Assembly: GCA_014763715.1 (NCBI GenBank)
Contig: JACXUV010000027.1
Coordinates: forward strand, 1 to 37,659
Direction of reading: 5' to 3'
DNA length: 37,659 nucleotides
From: Rhodobacterales bacterium
Lineage (GTDB): Bacteria; Pseudomonadota; Alphaproteobacteria; Caulobacterales; Hyphomonadaceae
Position numbers and translations under genes: made by a program. This document shows positions 17,889-25,968 of the stretch, piece by piece. The notes under the pieces are model-generated. The model was not told the DNA's origin. It worked only from the letters and a program-made list of their open reading frames with translations, and ran no database searches. Position 1 is the first letter of the stretch, and each line of letters starts with the position of its first letter.

Positions 17889-19349
17889 ATGAGCGGACAC
17901 GAATCTTCTTACACTCCGACCAACGCGTTTACCCGCTGGCTGGATACCCGCCTGCCGATCATCCGGTTCGCCCAGGATACGGCAATCAATTTCCCGACCC
18001 CGAAGAACCTGAACTACTGGTGGACCTTCGGTGGCATCCTGGCCGTCTGCCTTGCCACCCAGATCATCACCGGTGTCATTCTCGCGATGCACTATGAGGC
18101 CAGCGTCGATGGCGCCTTCGCCTCGGTCGAGCGCATCATGCGCGACGTGCCTTATGGCTGGCTACTTCGTTACATCCACGCCAACGGCGCCTCGATGTTC
18201 TTCCTCGCGGTCTACATCCACATGTTCCGCGGTCTCTATTACGGCTCGTACAAGGCCCCGCGCGAGATCCTCTGGATCCTTGGCTGTGTCATCTACCTGC
18301 TGATGATGGGTACTGCGTTCCTCGGCTACATGCTGCCATGGGGCCAGATGTCCTATCACGGTTCCAACGTGATCACCGGCCTGTTCGGTGCGATCCCGCT
18401 GATCGGTGAAAGCATCCAGACCTGGCTGATGGGCGGCCCGTCGATTGGTAACCAGACGCTGCAGCGCTTCTTCTCGCTGCACTACCTGCTGCCGTTCATG
18501 ATCGCTGCTGTCGTGATCCTGCACGTCTGGGCACTGCACGTGCCGGGCAACAACAACCCGACCGGTGTCGAGGTTCAGGATGTCGAGAAGGAAACGGTTC
18601 CGTTCCACCCGTACTACACGGTGAAGGATGCCTTCGCGATCGTGATCTTCCTCATCATGTTCGCTGTGTTCGTGTTCTATGCGCCGAACGTGCTGGGCCA
18701 TGCCGACAACTATGTCGAAGCCAACCCGCTGGTGACGCCGGCGCACATCGTGCCGGAATGGTACCTGCTGCCGTTCTACGCCATCCTGCGTGCCATCACC
18801 TTCGACCTCGGCCCGATCCCGGCCAAGCTGCTTGGCGTGCTGTTCATGTTTGCAGCCATCGCGGTGCTGTTCATCCTGCCGTGGCTGGATACGTCCAAGG
18901 TGAAGTCCATGCGCTACCGCCCGGTGGCCAAGCAGTTCTTCTTCGGCTTTGTCGCAACCTGCCTGCTGCTCGGCTGGTGTGGCGCGGCGAACCCGGACGA
19001 TGCCGTCATCAAGGCCCTGCAGGGCGAACCGAAACTGGTCGTCAGCTACACCGAAAACGAAGTGGAAGTGACCAGCGAATACAAAGGTGGCGGTGAAGCC
19101 TACCATGATGCGAAGAGCTTCATGGACTCGCTGCCGGCTGATGCGAACCCGTCACTGTCGGCTGTGCCGGCTCCGACCTTCCAGTTCCGTCACCTCTCGC
19201 TGATCCTGACCTTCTGCTACTTCGGCTTCTTCGTTGTGCTGTTCTTCATCGGTCTGACCGAGAAACCGAAAGAAGTACCGGAATCCATCCACAAGTCCGT
19301 TCTGAAGCGCCACAAGGCGTCGACGGCAACCGCCATTCCGGCGGAATAG
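17889..19349 (+). CDS. petB: Cytochrome b of the bc1 complex
   Basis: A 486-residue integral membrane subunit holding haems bL and bH. Ligands are H97 and H111 ([17 protein letters not shown]) and H198 and H212 ([15 protein letters not shown]), the spacing seen in Rhodobacter. The ubiquinol-oxidation-site motif PEWY is at 289-292. Eight helices can be placed. Between the last two there is a charged segment of roughly 60 residues (about 366-430, containing [20 protein letters not shown]), which makes the protein longer than the ~430-445 usual in alphaproteobacteria. A ribosome binding site AAGGA precedes ATG 17889. It lies between petA and petC in the standard order. Confidence 0.97.
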   Translation: MSGHESSYTPTNAFTRWLDTRLPIIRFAQDTAINFPTPKNLNYWWTFGGILAVCLATQIITGVILAMHYEASVDGAFASVERIMRDVPYGWLLRYIHANGASMFFLAVYIHMFRGLYYGSYKAPREILWILGCVIYLLMMGTAFLGYMLPWGQMSYHGSNVITGLFGAIPLIGESIQTWLMGGPSIGNQTLQRFFSLHYLLPFMIAAVVILHVWALHVPGNNNPTGVEVQDVEKETVPFHPYYTVKDAFAIVIFLIMFAVFVFYAPNVLGHADNYVEANPLVTPAHIVPEWYLLPFYAILRAITFDLGPIPAKLLGVLFMFAAIAVLFILPWLDTSKVKSMRYRPVAKQFFFGFVATCLLLGWCGAANPDDAVIKALQGEPKLVVSYTENEVEVTSEYKGGGEAYHDAKSFMDSLPADANPSLSAVPAPTFQFRHLSLILTFCYFGFFVVLFFIGLTEKPKEVPESIHKSVLKRHKASTATAIPAE

Positions 19350-19364
19350 GGAGCCAGGGGAACC

Positions 19365-20306
19365 ATGAAAGCGCTTCGACTCCTCACCGCCGGCCTGGCC
19401 GGACTGATCTTCACCGCAGCGGCACACGCTGCTGGTGGTGCTGAACATCCGCATCCGCCGGAAGGCGGCTGGCCGTTCGATGGTCCGACGGGCCAGTTCG
19501 ATCAGGCATCGCTGCAGCGCGGCTATCAGGTCTACCATCAGGTCTGCTCGTCGTGTCACTCGATGAAGCTGATGAGCTACCGCAATCTGGGTGAGCCGGG
19601 AGGTCCGTTCTATGATCCGGCCTATCCGAACCCGAACGACAACCCGTTCGTGAAGGCACTGGCTGCAGAGAATGAAATTCTCAGCCCGACGCCGAACGAA
19701 GTGGGGGACTTCGACTTCCGCCCGGCCACGCCGGCTGACCGTTTCCGCAGCCCGTATGCAAACGTGGAAGCAGCGCGTGCAGCCAATGGCGGCGCCGCTC
19801 CGCCGGACCTTTCGGTCATCACCAAGGCCCGCCATGGCGGTGCCAGCTATGTCTACCACCTCCTGTCCGGTTATCCGCATGACGATGCATTCGTGAAGCG
19901 CGAAGTCGACGGTGAGACGGTCACCTATGTCGATATGTCGAAAATGGGTGGCCATGGCGGTGAGCACGGCGAAGGCTTCCTGAAGATCAATCCCGGCCAG
20001 TACTACAACCCGTACATGGCTGGCGACACGACGCCGAACTATGAAGGCGACCCGCGCCACGCACCGAAAGGTGGCTTCCTGGCCATGCCGCCGCAGCTGC
20101 TCGAAGGCCGCGTCGAGTATACCGACGGCACGGAAGCAACGGTTGAGCAGATGGCTTACGATGTTGCGCAGTTCCTGGCCTGGGCCGGTGAGCCGAAGCA
20201 GGAACACCGCAAGTCACTCGGTGTTGCCGTGATGGGTTACCTGCTGATCCTGGCCGTCCTGCTGTGGTTCTCCTACAAGCAGATCTGGCGGAAGATCGAA
20301 CACTAA
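19365..20306 (+). CDS. petC: Cytochrome c1 of the bc1 complex
   Basis: A 313-residue periplasmic c-type cytochrome anchored by a C-terminal helix. The signal peptide (MKALRLLTAGLAGLIFTAAA, then HAAGG) is cleaved in the periplasm. The covalent haem site is CSSCH at 61-65 (SCHSMKLMSYRNL), and the likely axial Met lies in FLAMPPQLLEG. The C-terminal anchor GVAVMGYLLILAVLLWFSY is followed by a basic end. Ribosome binding site AGGGGA is upstream of ATG 19365, 15 bases after petB. It passes electrons from the Rieske centre to soluble cytochrome c. Confidence 0.97.
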   Translation: MKALRLLTAGLAGLIFTAAAHAAGGAEHPHPPEGGWPFDGPTGQFDQASLQRGYQVYHQVCSSCHSMKLMSYRNLGEPGGPFYDPAYPNPNDNPFVKALAAENEILSPTPNEVGDFDFRPATPADRFRSPYANVEAARAANGGAAPPDLSVITKARHGGASYVYHLLSGYPHDDAFVKREVDGETVTYVDMSKMGGHGGEHGEGFLKINPGQYYNPYMAGDTTPNYEGDPRHAPKGGFLAMPPQLLEGRVEYTDGTEATVEQMAYDVAQFLAWAGEPKQEHRKSLGVAVMGYLLILAVLLWFSYKQIWRKIEH

Positions 20307-20320
20307 GCGATCTCACCAAA

Positions 20321-20821
20321 GTGAATGACCAGATAGCCATCCGCAGGGCGAGCCCGGCGGATGGCTTTCTCGTTGAGGGGCTGACACGCCGGATCTGGGC
20401 AGGGCGGGTGTCGCCGGAATCCACGGTTTTCAGCGAAACGCCGGAGACGGTCGCTGCCCAGCTGACAAAGGGCGGCGGGGCCGTATTGCTCGACCGTGAG
20501 ATGCCCGTCGGATCAGGCCGCTGGGTCCCTGTGCCGGGGCCTTCAAGGCAGGGCCTCTGGATGGAGGTCAAGCGGATTGGCGTTCTGGAGGCTTATCGCA
20601 AGCGCGGCTATGGCGAGCTGATCCTGAAGGCCCTGGAGGAACAAGGCCGGGAAGCCGGGGCAGAAGGGAGCCAGCTCGCGGTACGTCACGACCAGGTGAG
20701 GCTGGTCGACTTCTATGCCGGGCTTGGCTACGTGCTGGCAGATGATGTGGAATTGACCACGCCCAACCCGCGCTCGCCACCACCCATCGGCATGCGCAAA
20801 AGATTCGGGATGAACGCATGA
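20321..20821 (+). CDS. GNAT-family N-acetyltransferase
   Basis: A 166-residue acetyltransferase with the acetyl-CoA-binding region KRIGVLEAYRKRGYGELILKAL at about residues 88-109 (R-K-R-G-Y-G is the pyrophosphate loop) and a C-terminal strand pattern VDFYAGLGYVL. The substrate is unknown. The GTG at 20321 is taken as start, because the longer frame would run inside petC; no strong ribosome binding site is seen. The stop overlaps the ATG of the MTA phosphorylase gene (ATGA, 20818-20821), so the two are coupled. It lies 14 bp behind petC and might be read through from that operon. Confidence 0.85.
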   Translation: MNDQIAIRRASPADGFLVEGLTRRIWAGRVSPESTVFSETPETVAAQLTKGGGAVLLDREMPVGSGRWVPVPGPSRQGLWMEVKRIGVLEAYRKRGYGELILKALEEQGREAGAEGSQLAVRHDQVRLVDFYAGLGYVLADDVELTTPNPRSPPPIGMRKRFGMNA

Positions 20822-21696
20822 GCAAATGGACCCTCGGAATCATCGGCGGCTCCGGCCTCTACGAAATCGACGGTCTCGAAGACCGGCGCGAGGAACAGGT
20901 CGAAACGCCTTGGGGCGCACCGTCCGATGCGCTGGTGTCAGGCCGGATCGGCGATGTGAAGCTGGTGTTCCTGCCACGCCATGGACGGGGGCACCGCCTG
21001 ACCCCCAGCGAAGTGCCTTACCGGGCCAATATCGCGGCGCTGAAAATGGCGGGTGTGACGGATGTGCTGGCGATTTCGGCCTGCGGCAGCCTGCGGGAAG
21101 CCTACGCTCCGGGCGATTTCATTGCCGTCGACCAGTTCATTGACCGGACATTCGCGAGGGCCAAGACCTTCTTCGGGGAGGGGGTGGTGGTGCATGTCTC
21201 CATGGCTCATCCGGTCTGTTCACGGTTCAGCGCGCAGGCGGCGGATGCGGCCGAGGCGGCAGGCGCGAAGGTACACCGCGGTGGCACCTATATCGCCATG
21301 GAGGGCCCGCAATTCTCCTCTCTCGCCGAATCGAAACTCTATCGCCAGTGGGGCTGTGACGTCATCGGCATGACGGCGATGCCGGAAGCCAAGCTCGCCC
21401 GGGAAGCCGAGCTGCCATATGCTGTGCTCGGCATGGTGACGGATTATGATTGCTGGCGTGAAGAAGAAGAGGCCGTCACGGTAACGAATGTGCTGGAAGT
21501 CATGGCCCGCAATAGCGCGCTGGGCCGGAAAGCTGTTGTAAAACTGGCGGAAAGTCTGTCCGGAACGGGACGTACACCCAGTCCGGACGGGATCGATACT
21601 TGCCTGGATTACGCGATGATTACCGCACCATCCGCCCGGAAGCCGGAAACGATCCACAAGTTGCGGGCGATTGCCGGACGCGCACTCAGCGGCTAA
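20818..21696 (+). CDS. mtnP: S-methyl-5'-thioadenosine phosphorylase
   Basis: A 292-residue purine phosphorylase of the PNP/MTAP family, which splits methylthioadenosine (a by-product of polyamine and SAM metabolism) into adenine and methylthioribose-1-phosphate. Motifs are IIGGSGLYEIDG at the N-terminus (phosphate site), RHGRGHRLTPSEVPYRAN, YIAMEGPQFSS and GMTAMPEAKLAREAELPYA. The TDYDCW motif marks true MTAP rather than guanosine-type enzymes. It overlaps the upstream acetyltransferase gene. No other methionine-salvage genes are in the window. Confidence 0.95.
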   Translation: MSKWTLGIIGGSGLYEIDGLEDRREEQVETPWGAPSDALVSGRIGDVKLVFLPRHGRGHRLTPSEVPYRANIAALKMAGVTDVLAISACGSLREAYAPGDFIAVDQFIDRTFARAKTFFGEGVVVHVSMAHPVCSRFSAQAADAAEAAGAKVHRGGTYIAMEGPQFSSLAESKLYRQWGCDVIGMTAMPEAKLAREAELPYAVLGMVTDYDCWREEEEAVTVTNVLEVMARNSALGRKAVVKLAESLSGTGRTPSPDGIDTCLDYAMITAPSARKPETIHKLRAIAGRALSG

Positions 21697-21765
21697 GGTT
21701 TCAGCTCCATTAACCCAAACGGGCGCGGGGCTTGCGCGTGCGGGCTGATTGGAGGGGAGCTCAGA

Positions 21766-22791
21766 ATGAGTGAGTCGCAGTTTTATACGTTTATTACCGG
21801 CGGGGTCTCCCTGATGATCGCTGCCGGCTTGCTGGTTGCCTGGCATCTTTGGCGCATGCGCGAAGAGCATCAGGCCGGCATTATTTCCGCGCTGGATGGC
21901 GTCAGCCATGAACTGAGGATCAATCTTCAGCGCTTTGTGTCGGAGCTGGGCCAGGTCCATGCCGTGCAGGAAGCCGGGCCGGACGTGCTGTTGCCGGTGC
22001 GCCATCCGCAACTGGACGGTGTTAATGCCTCGATGATCCGCGCAAACCGCAATGCGCTGGCTGTGATCGTCAACACTTACCAGGAGCTTGAAGCCCGCAA
22101 GATGGCGCTGCGTGCTGCGCTGGCGCAGGGGCGGGATCCTGTGGACTCGCTGGATGATGCGATGGATGCCACGATCAATGGCATCGCGACGCTCTACATG
22201 TGGGAAGTGCATGGCGGGGCCCGCCCGTCGGAAGTCGGCCGCGTCCGTTCATGGGATGTACGCGACTGGATGAAGGGGCACAATTTCAGCCAGAATTCGC
22301 TCCCGGGCATGTACCTGCGCGATGAGGTTGTGGAGCGCCTGCGTGCCTACGGCCTGCATCTGACGCCGCGCCCGCTGACCCATTCGGCGGCTGAATACTA
22401 CGCCATGCAGTATGACCGGAAGGCCGACATCCACGCGCCGTTCGGGCGTCGCAAGACGGCGGAGCAGCTGGAAGAAGGGGCTCGCCGGACCGAGGAAAAG
22501 GCTGCGAAGAAGGCCGCCAAGCAAGCCGAAAAAGAAGCCCGCAAGGCTGCCAGGGCAGCGGAAAAAGAGGCCGCAGCAGAGGCATCTGCTGAGGAGAAAA
22601 AGGGCTTTGCCTCATTCAATCCCTTTGGCCGCTCCAGCGAAGCAGAGCCCACCGCAGACGAGTATGCGGACGAGGCATATGAGGAAGGCCAGGTCTTCCA
22701 TTCATCCCATGATGATCCGCACGACATGGCGGAGGATGAAGATGAAATGGCCATGCTGGAAGACACAGCACCAAACACCCGCCCGAACTAG
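21766..22791 (+). CDS. Membrane-anchored coiled-coil protein of unknown function
   Basis: A 341-residue protein with a strong ribosome binding site (GGAGGGGAG) before ATG 21766. One membrane helix lies at about 9-28 (FITGGVSLMIAAGLLVAWHL), followed by a conserved-looking globular part at about 30-215 (LDGVSHELRINLQRF, WEVHGGARPSEVGRVRSWDV). An Ala/Lys/Glu coiled-coil follows at about 226-285 and an acidic Asp/Glu tail comes after it. Orientation is likely cytoplasmic after the anchor. It resembles chromosome- or envelope-associated coiled-coil proteins in shape only; no family is recognised. It converges with the HerA-like gene, with 17 bp between stops. Confidence 0.8.
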   Translation: MSESQFYTFITGGVSLMIAAGLLVAWHLWRMREEHQAGIISALDGVSHELRINLQRFVSELGQVHAVQEAGPDVLLPVRHPQLDGVNASMIRANRNALAVIVNTYQELEARKMALRAALAQGRDPVDSLDDAMDATINGIATLYMWEVHGGARPSEVGRVRSWDVRDWMKGHNFSQNSLPGMYLRDEVVERLRAYGLHLTPRPLTHSAAEYYAMQYDRKADIHAPFGRRKTAEQLEEGARRTEEKAAKKAAKQAEKEARKAARAAEKEAAAEASAEEKKGFASFNPFGRSSEAEPTADEYADEAYEEGQVFHSSHDDPHDMAEDEDEMAMLEDTAPNTRPN

Positions 22792-22808
22792 ACTTCAGGC
22801 CAGAGCGA

Positions 22809-24338
22809 TCAGCGCTTCATGCTGCCGAGGATGCCGCGCAGGATATAGCGCGTGAACTCCCGCGAGGCTGTACGGGCAGCCTGATTTCCAGCCTTTTCCA
22901 GAGGTGACATGCGGCGGGAGCTGCGCTTTGTCGTCGTCTTTGCGCGCGCTTTCTTTTTCTCCAGCTCTTTCTTGGCTTTCTCTTCCTCGGCGGCGAGGCG
23001 TTCGGCCTCCTTGGTGGCTTTTGCCTCCTTGGCTTCGAGGATTTCGTAGGCGGACTCCCGGTCGATCATGCCTTCATATTTCCCGGCAATCGGGCTTTCG
23101 TTCATGATTTTCTTGCGCTCGGGGTCCTCTGCCGGGCCGAGTCGCGAGGAGGGCGGACGAACGACTGTCCGCTGAACGATGCTGGGGGCTCCTTTGGCAT
23201 CGAGTGTCGAGACCAGCGCTTCGCCGACGCCCAGTGTTGTGATGACCTCTTCGGTGTCGAAGGTCGGGTTCGGACGGAAGGATTCCGAAGCCGCGCGAAC
23301 ACCTTTGCGTTCAGCCGGGGTATAGGCGCGCAAGGCATGCTGGAAACGGTTGCCCAGCTGGGCCAGCACGCTTTCCGGCAGATCGCGCGGGTTCTGCGTA
23401 ACAAAGAAGACGCCGACGCCCTTGGAGCGGATGAGGCGCACGACCTGTTCGATCTTCTGCAGAAGGGCAGGCGGCGTATCGTTGAAAAGAAGGTGGGCTT
23501 CGTCAAAGAAGAAGACGAGCTTCGGCTTGTCCGGATCGCCGACTTCCGGGAGCTGCTCGAACAGTTCCGAGAGCAGCCACAGCAGGAAGGTGGAGTAGAG
23601 CTTCGGGCTGTTGATAAGGCGCGTCGAGTCCAGCACGCTGACAATGCCGCGCCCGTCTGTTGTGGTGCGCATCATGTCTGCCAGTTCCAGTGCGGGCTCT
23701 CCGAAAAAGTGCTCGGCCCCCTCACGTTCCATGACCAGCAGGTTGCGCTGCAGGGCACCCAGCGAGGCAGAGGCGATGTTGCCGTATTCCTTGCTGAGCT
23801 CGTCGCGGACTTCCTTGTCGCTCATATAGGCCAGCAGCTTGCGGAGGTCCTTCAGGTCCAGGAGGGGCAGGCCGTTATCGTCGGCATATTCGAAGGCAAT
23901 GGTCAGCACGCCTTCCTGCGCATCAGTCAGCCCCATCAGGCGCGACAGCAGCAGGGGGCCCATTTCGGAAATCGTCGTGCGGACCGGGTGACCCTTTTCC
24001 CCGAACAGGTCCCAGAAGATCGTCGGCGCGCCGGCGTATTCATAGTCGGCGAGACCGATTTTCTCGGCCCGCGAGACAAGCTTGGGGTGGAGCGGGTTCT
24101 TTTCACTGCCGGGAACGCAGATGCCGGACAGGTCGCCCTTCACATCGGCGCAGAAGACAGGAACGCCAGTATCGGAAAAGCCCTGGGCGAGGATTTGCAG
24201 CGTGACGGTCTTGCCGGTACCGGTCGCCCCGGCGACCAGGCCATGCCGGTTTGAGATCTTCAGCAGCAATTCCTGCGCGACATCCGGATTACCGGTGCCG
24301 TCTGCGTCTGCGCCGCCGATGAAAATGGACTCGGTCAT
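22809..24338 (-). CDS. HerA-like ATPase, DUF853 (YjgR) family
   Basis: A 509-residue RecA-fold ATPase. Walker A is GATGTGKT at 37-44 and Walker B is LVFFFDEA at 274-281, followed by sensor and arginine-type motifs (FFVTQNPRDLP). The N-terminal region IFIGGADADGTG is the HerA cap strand. The C-terminus carries a Lys/Glu-rich coiled coil and a conserved tail. DUF853/YjgR proteins are widespread, mostly uncharacterised relatives of the HerA-FtsK DNA pumps. No nuclease partner gene is adjacent, so a defence role is not supported here. GAGGTGGGG is the ribosome binding site before ATG 24338. Confidence 0.93.
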   Translation of the reverse strand: MTESIFIGGADADGTGNPDVAQELLLKISNRHGLVAGATGTGKTVTLQILAQGFSDTGVPVFCADVKGDLSGICVPGSEKNPLHPKLVSRAEKIGLADYEYAGAPTIFWDLFGEKGHPVRTTISEMGPLLLSRLMGLTDAQEGVLTIAFEYADDNGLPLLDLKDLRKLLAYMSDKEVRDELSKEYGNIASASLGALQRNLLVMEREGAEHFFGEPALELADMMRTTTDGRGIVSVLDSTRLINSPKLYSTFLLWLLSELFEQLPEVGDPDKPKLVFFFDEAHLLFNDTPPALLQKIEQVVRLIRSKGVGVFFVTQNPRDLPESVLAQLGNRFQHALRAYTPAERKGVRAASESFRPNPTFDTEEVITTLGVGEALVSTLDAKGAPSIVQRTVVRPPSSRLGPAEDPERKKIMNESPIAGKYEGMIDRESAYEILEAKEAKATKEAERLAAEEEKAKKELEKKKARAKTTTKRSSRRMSPLEKAGNQAARTASREFTRYILRGILGSMKR

Positions 24339-24500
24339 GGGTGCCCCACCTCTTCAGTTCCTGCCGGAACGCTAGAGAATTCACCGGATTCGGCAAGGGC
24401 CGGGGTGCAATGCCGCCTGCCGCCGGATGGCGCCTGCCGCCGCTTGACGCGGGGCAGGGCTGGCGCCACGCTGGCCGTCAGGCTGAAGGGGGAACCGGAA

Positions 24501-25622
24501 ATGAGCCGTGCCGCCACGACTGGAATCTGGATCATCGCGACCGGTGTGATCATCGCGTTCCTGTACTGGATGCGCGCCATCCTGGCGCCTTTTGCCTTGG
24601 CCGTGTTCCTGTTCCTGACCATCGAGGGCTTTGCCACGATGATCGACAACTGGTCGCGCGTCATGAAGATCGGCCATGCGCGTATCATCGCGATCCTGCT
24701 GGTGCTTGGAGGCTTCATCGGCTTCATCGGGCTGATGGCCAACGGCATCGCCGAGTTCGGCCGGGACGCGGGGGAGTATGAGACCAAGATCAACGGCCTG
24801 ATCCGCGATGGTTATGCCTTGGTGCATATGACTGGCGCACCGACACTGCAGGAGCTGCTCTTCAACGAGACCGGTCAGCGTTTCTTTGCCACGATCGCCA
24901 ATGCGACAGGGGACCTGTCAGGCGATGTCATGTTGATCCTGATTTATGTGGCGTTCCTGTTTATCGCCCAGTCCGGCTGGACCCGGAAGCTGGACAATAT
25001 ATTCCCGGAATTCGAGGCGCGCGCTAAAGTGAGGGAAGTGGGGGATGAGGCTCGCCGCGGGATCGAGAGCTATCTCTGGACCCAAACGGTGATTTCCGCC
25101 CTGATCACGGTGCTGACCTATGGCTCCCTGCTGGCGCTGGGCGTGAAGAACGCATTGTTCCTGTCGGCGCTTATTTTCGTGCTCAACTATATTCCGACGG
25201 TGGGGTCGATCGTAGCAGCGCTGGTGCCGCCTTTGTTTGCGCTGGTGCAGCCGAGCATGCCGGCCTGGGTGCCGGGCATGCCGTCGCAGGATACCTATAT
25301 CTATGCGGGCATTGTCTTTGCGACGGTCAGTTTCTGGCAGTTTTCGATCGGAAATTTCATTCAGCCGCGAATGATGGGCGAATCACTCAACCTCTCATCG
25401 CTGGTTGTTCTCATCTCACTGGCGATCTGGGGGGTGATCTGGGGCATTCCCGGCATGTTCCTGTCGGCGCCGCTGACGGTTTTGATGATGGTCATGTTTG
25501 CCCAGTCCGATGCGACGCGCTGGATTGCCATTCTTTTGTCCGCAGATGGTAATCCGCAGGGCAAAGCCGGGCCTCAGGAGGAGCGAGTTGCAGCTGCCGC
25601 TGCACAAGAAGGTGGAGCGTAA
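24501..25622 (+). CDS. AI-2E/PerM-family membrane transporter
   Basis: A 373-residue permease of the AI-2E exporter (UPF0118, PerM/TqsA) family. Some members export autoinducer-2 or other small molecules, and others act as Na+/H+ antiporters, so the substrate is open. About eight hydrophobic segments are visible. The family pattern includes YVAFLFIAQSGW, the central ALGVKNALFLSALIFVLNYIPTVGSIVAAL and GIPGMFLSAPLTVLMM near the end. The N-terminal start at 24501 (MSRAATTG) is preferred because GAAGGGGGA precedes it; earlier in-frame codons give a basic, unlikely leader. It is divergent from the HerA-like gene across 162 bp. Confidence 0.93.
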   Translation: MSRAATTGIWIIATGVIIAFLYWMRAILAPFALAVFLFLTIEGFATMIDNWSRVMKIGHARIIAILLVLGGFIGFIGLMANGIAEFGRDAGEYETKINGLIRDGYALVHMTGAPTLQELLFNETGQRFFATIANATGDLSGDVMLILIYVAFLFIAQSGWTRKLDNIFPEFEARAKVREVGDEARRGIESYLWTQTVISALITVLTYGSLLALGVKNALFLSALIFVLNYIPTVGSIVAALVPPLFALVQPSMPAWVPGMPSQDTYIYAGIVFATVSFWQFSIGNFIQPRMMGESLNLSSLVVLISLAIWGVIWGIPGMFLSAPLTVLMMVMFAQSDATRWIAILLSADGNPQGKAGPQEERVAAAAAQEGGA

Positions 25623-25716
25623 GCCCAATTCATGGCAGTCCACAGCCATACCGCGATTTGAATGACTTAGGCCGTCAGCATTTCAGGAAATTTATACGTG
25701 AACTGAAACGCCGATC

Positions 25717-25745
25717 TTGCGAATTTTTTATTCGATACGAAATAT
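25717..25745 (+). promoter_or_regulatory. Candidate promoter upstream of a structured RNA
   Basis: TTGCGA (25717-25722), a 17-base A/T-rich spacer, then AAATAT (25740-25745) predict transcription from about 25751-25753, exactly where the first hairpin begins. The upstream part of this 346-bp gap (25623-25716) shows nothing else I can support. Confidence 0.35.
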
Positions 25746-25750
25746 GAAAT

Positions 25751-25840
25751 CAGGCCTCCGCGTGCGTCCCCCCACCCAGCCTGCGGATCAAGGCCTGTAG
25801 GGCCCGCCGGACACGTCCCCGTCTGGCGGGCCCGCTTATT
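25751..25840 (+). ncRNA. Candidate small or leader RNA with two hairpins and C-rich loops
   Basis: The first hairpin pairs CAGGCCT and CCGC (25751-25761) with GCGG (25783-25786) and AGGCCTG (25791-25797), leaving an apical loop rich in C (around 25767-25777, TCCCCCC). The second is GGGCCCGCC / GGCGGGCCC (25800-25808 / 25825-25833) with a C-rich loop, followed by a short T-containing stretch. A promoter-like site ends six bases before. C-rich loops that pair with Shine-Dalgarno sequences are known in alphaproteobacterial sRNAs. It could equally be a 5' leader of the glutamate dehydrogenase mRNA. Expression cannot be seen from sequence. Confidence 0.38.
25800..25833. terminator. GC-rich perfect hairpin, possible terminator or attenuator
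   Basis: A 9-bp perfect stem GGGCCCGCC / GGCGGGCCC extends through partial pairing GAC/GTC inside the loop. The sequence that follows (GCTTATTTC) is only mildly T-rich, so termination would be incomplete. It may end the AI-2E permease transcript, a small RNA, or act in the dehydrogenase leader. Confidence 0.4.
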
Positions 25841-25879
25841 TCGGGAAGAGTGTTCTTTTTTCGCCAGCGCAACACGCAG

Positions 25880-25893
25880 GTTTCATTTGAAAC
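25880..25893. promoter_or_regulatory. Perfect palindrome GTTTCA-TT-TGAAAC, possible operator
   Basis: It is 76 bases upstream of the NAD-glutamate dehydrogenase start, in a region with no gene. The two-fold symmetry and position fit a transcription-factor operator controlling the dehydrogenase. The regulator is not identified. Confidence 0.35.
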
Positions 25894-25968
25894 GGCCTTG
25901 TTGAAGGAATAGGTGACGCGCGTTAGACCGGAAAAACACCAAATCCTTCCTCCGCGTGAGTCTCTTCC

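Noticed and set aside
22809-24338. HerA-like ATPase as part of an antiviral defence system
   Set aside because: No nuclease, SIR2, NurA or DUF4297-type partner adjoins; the sequence fits the housekeeping-like DUF853 group.
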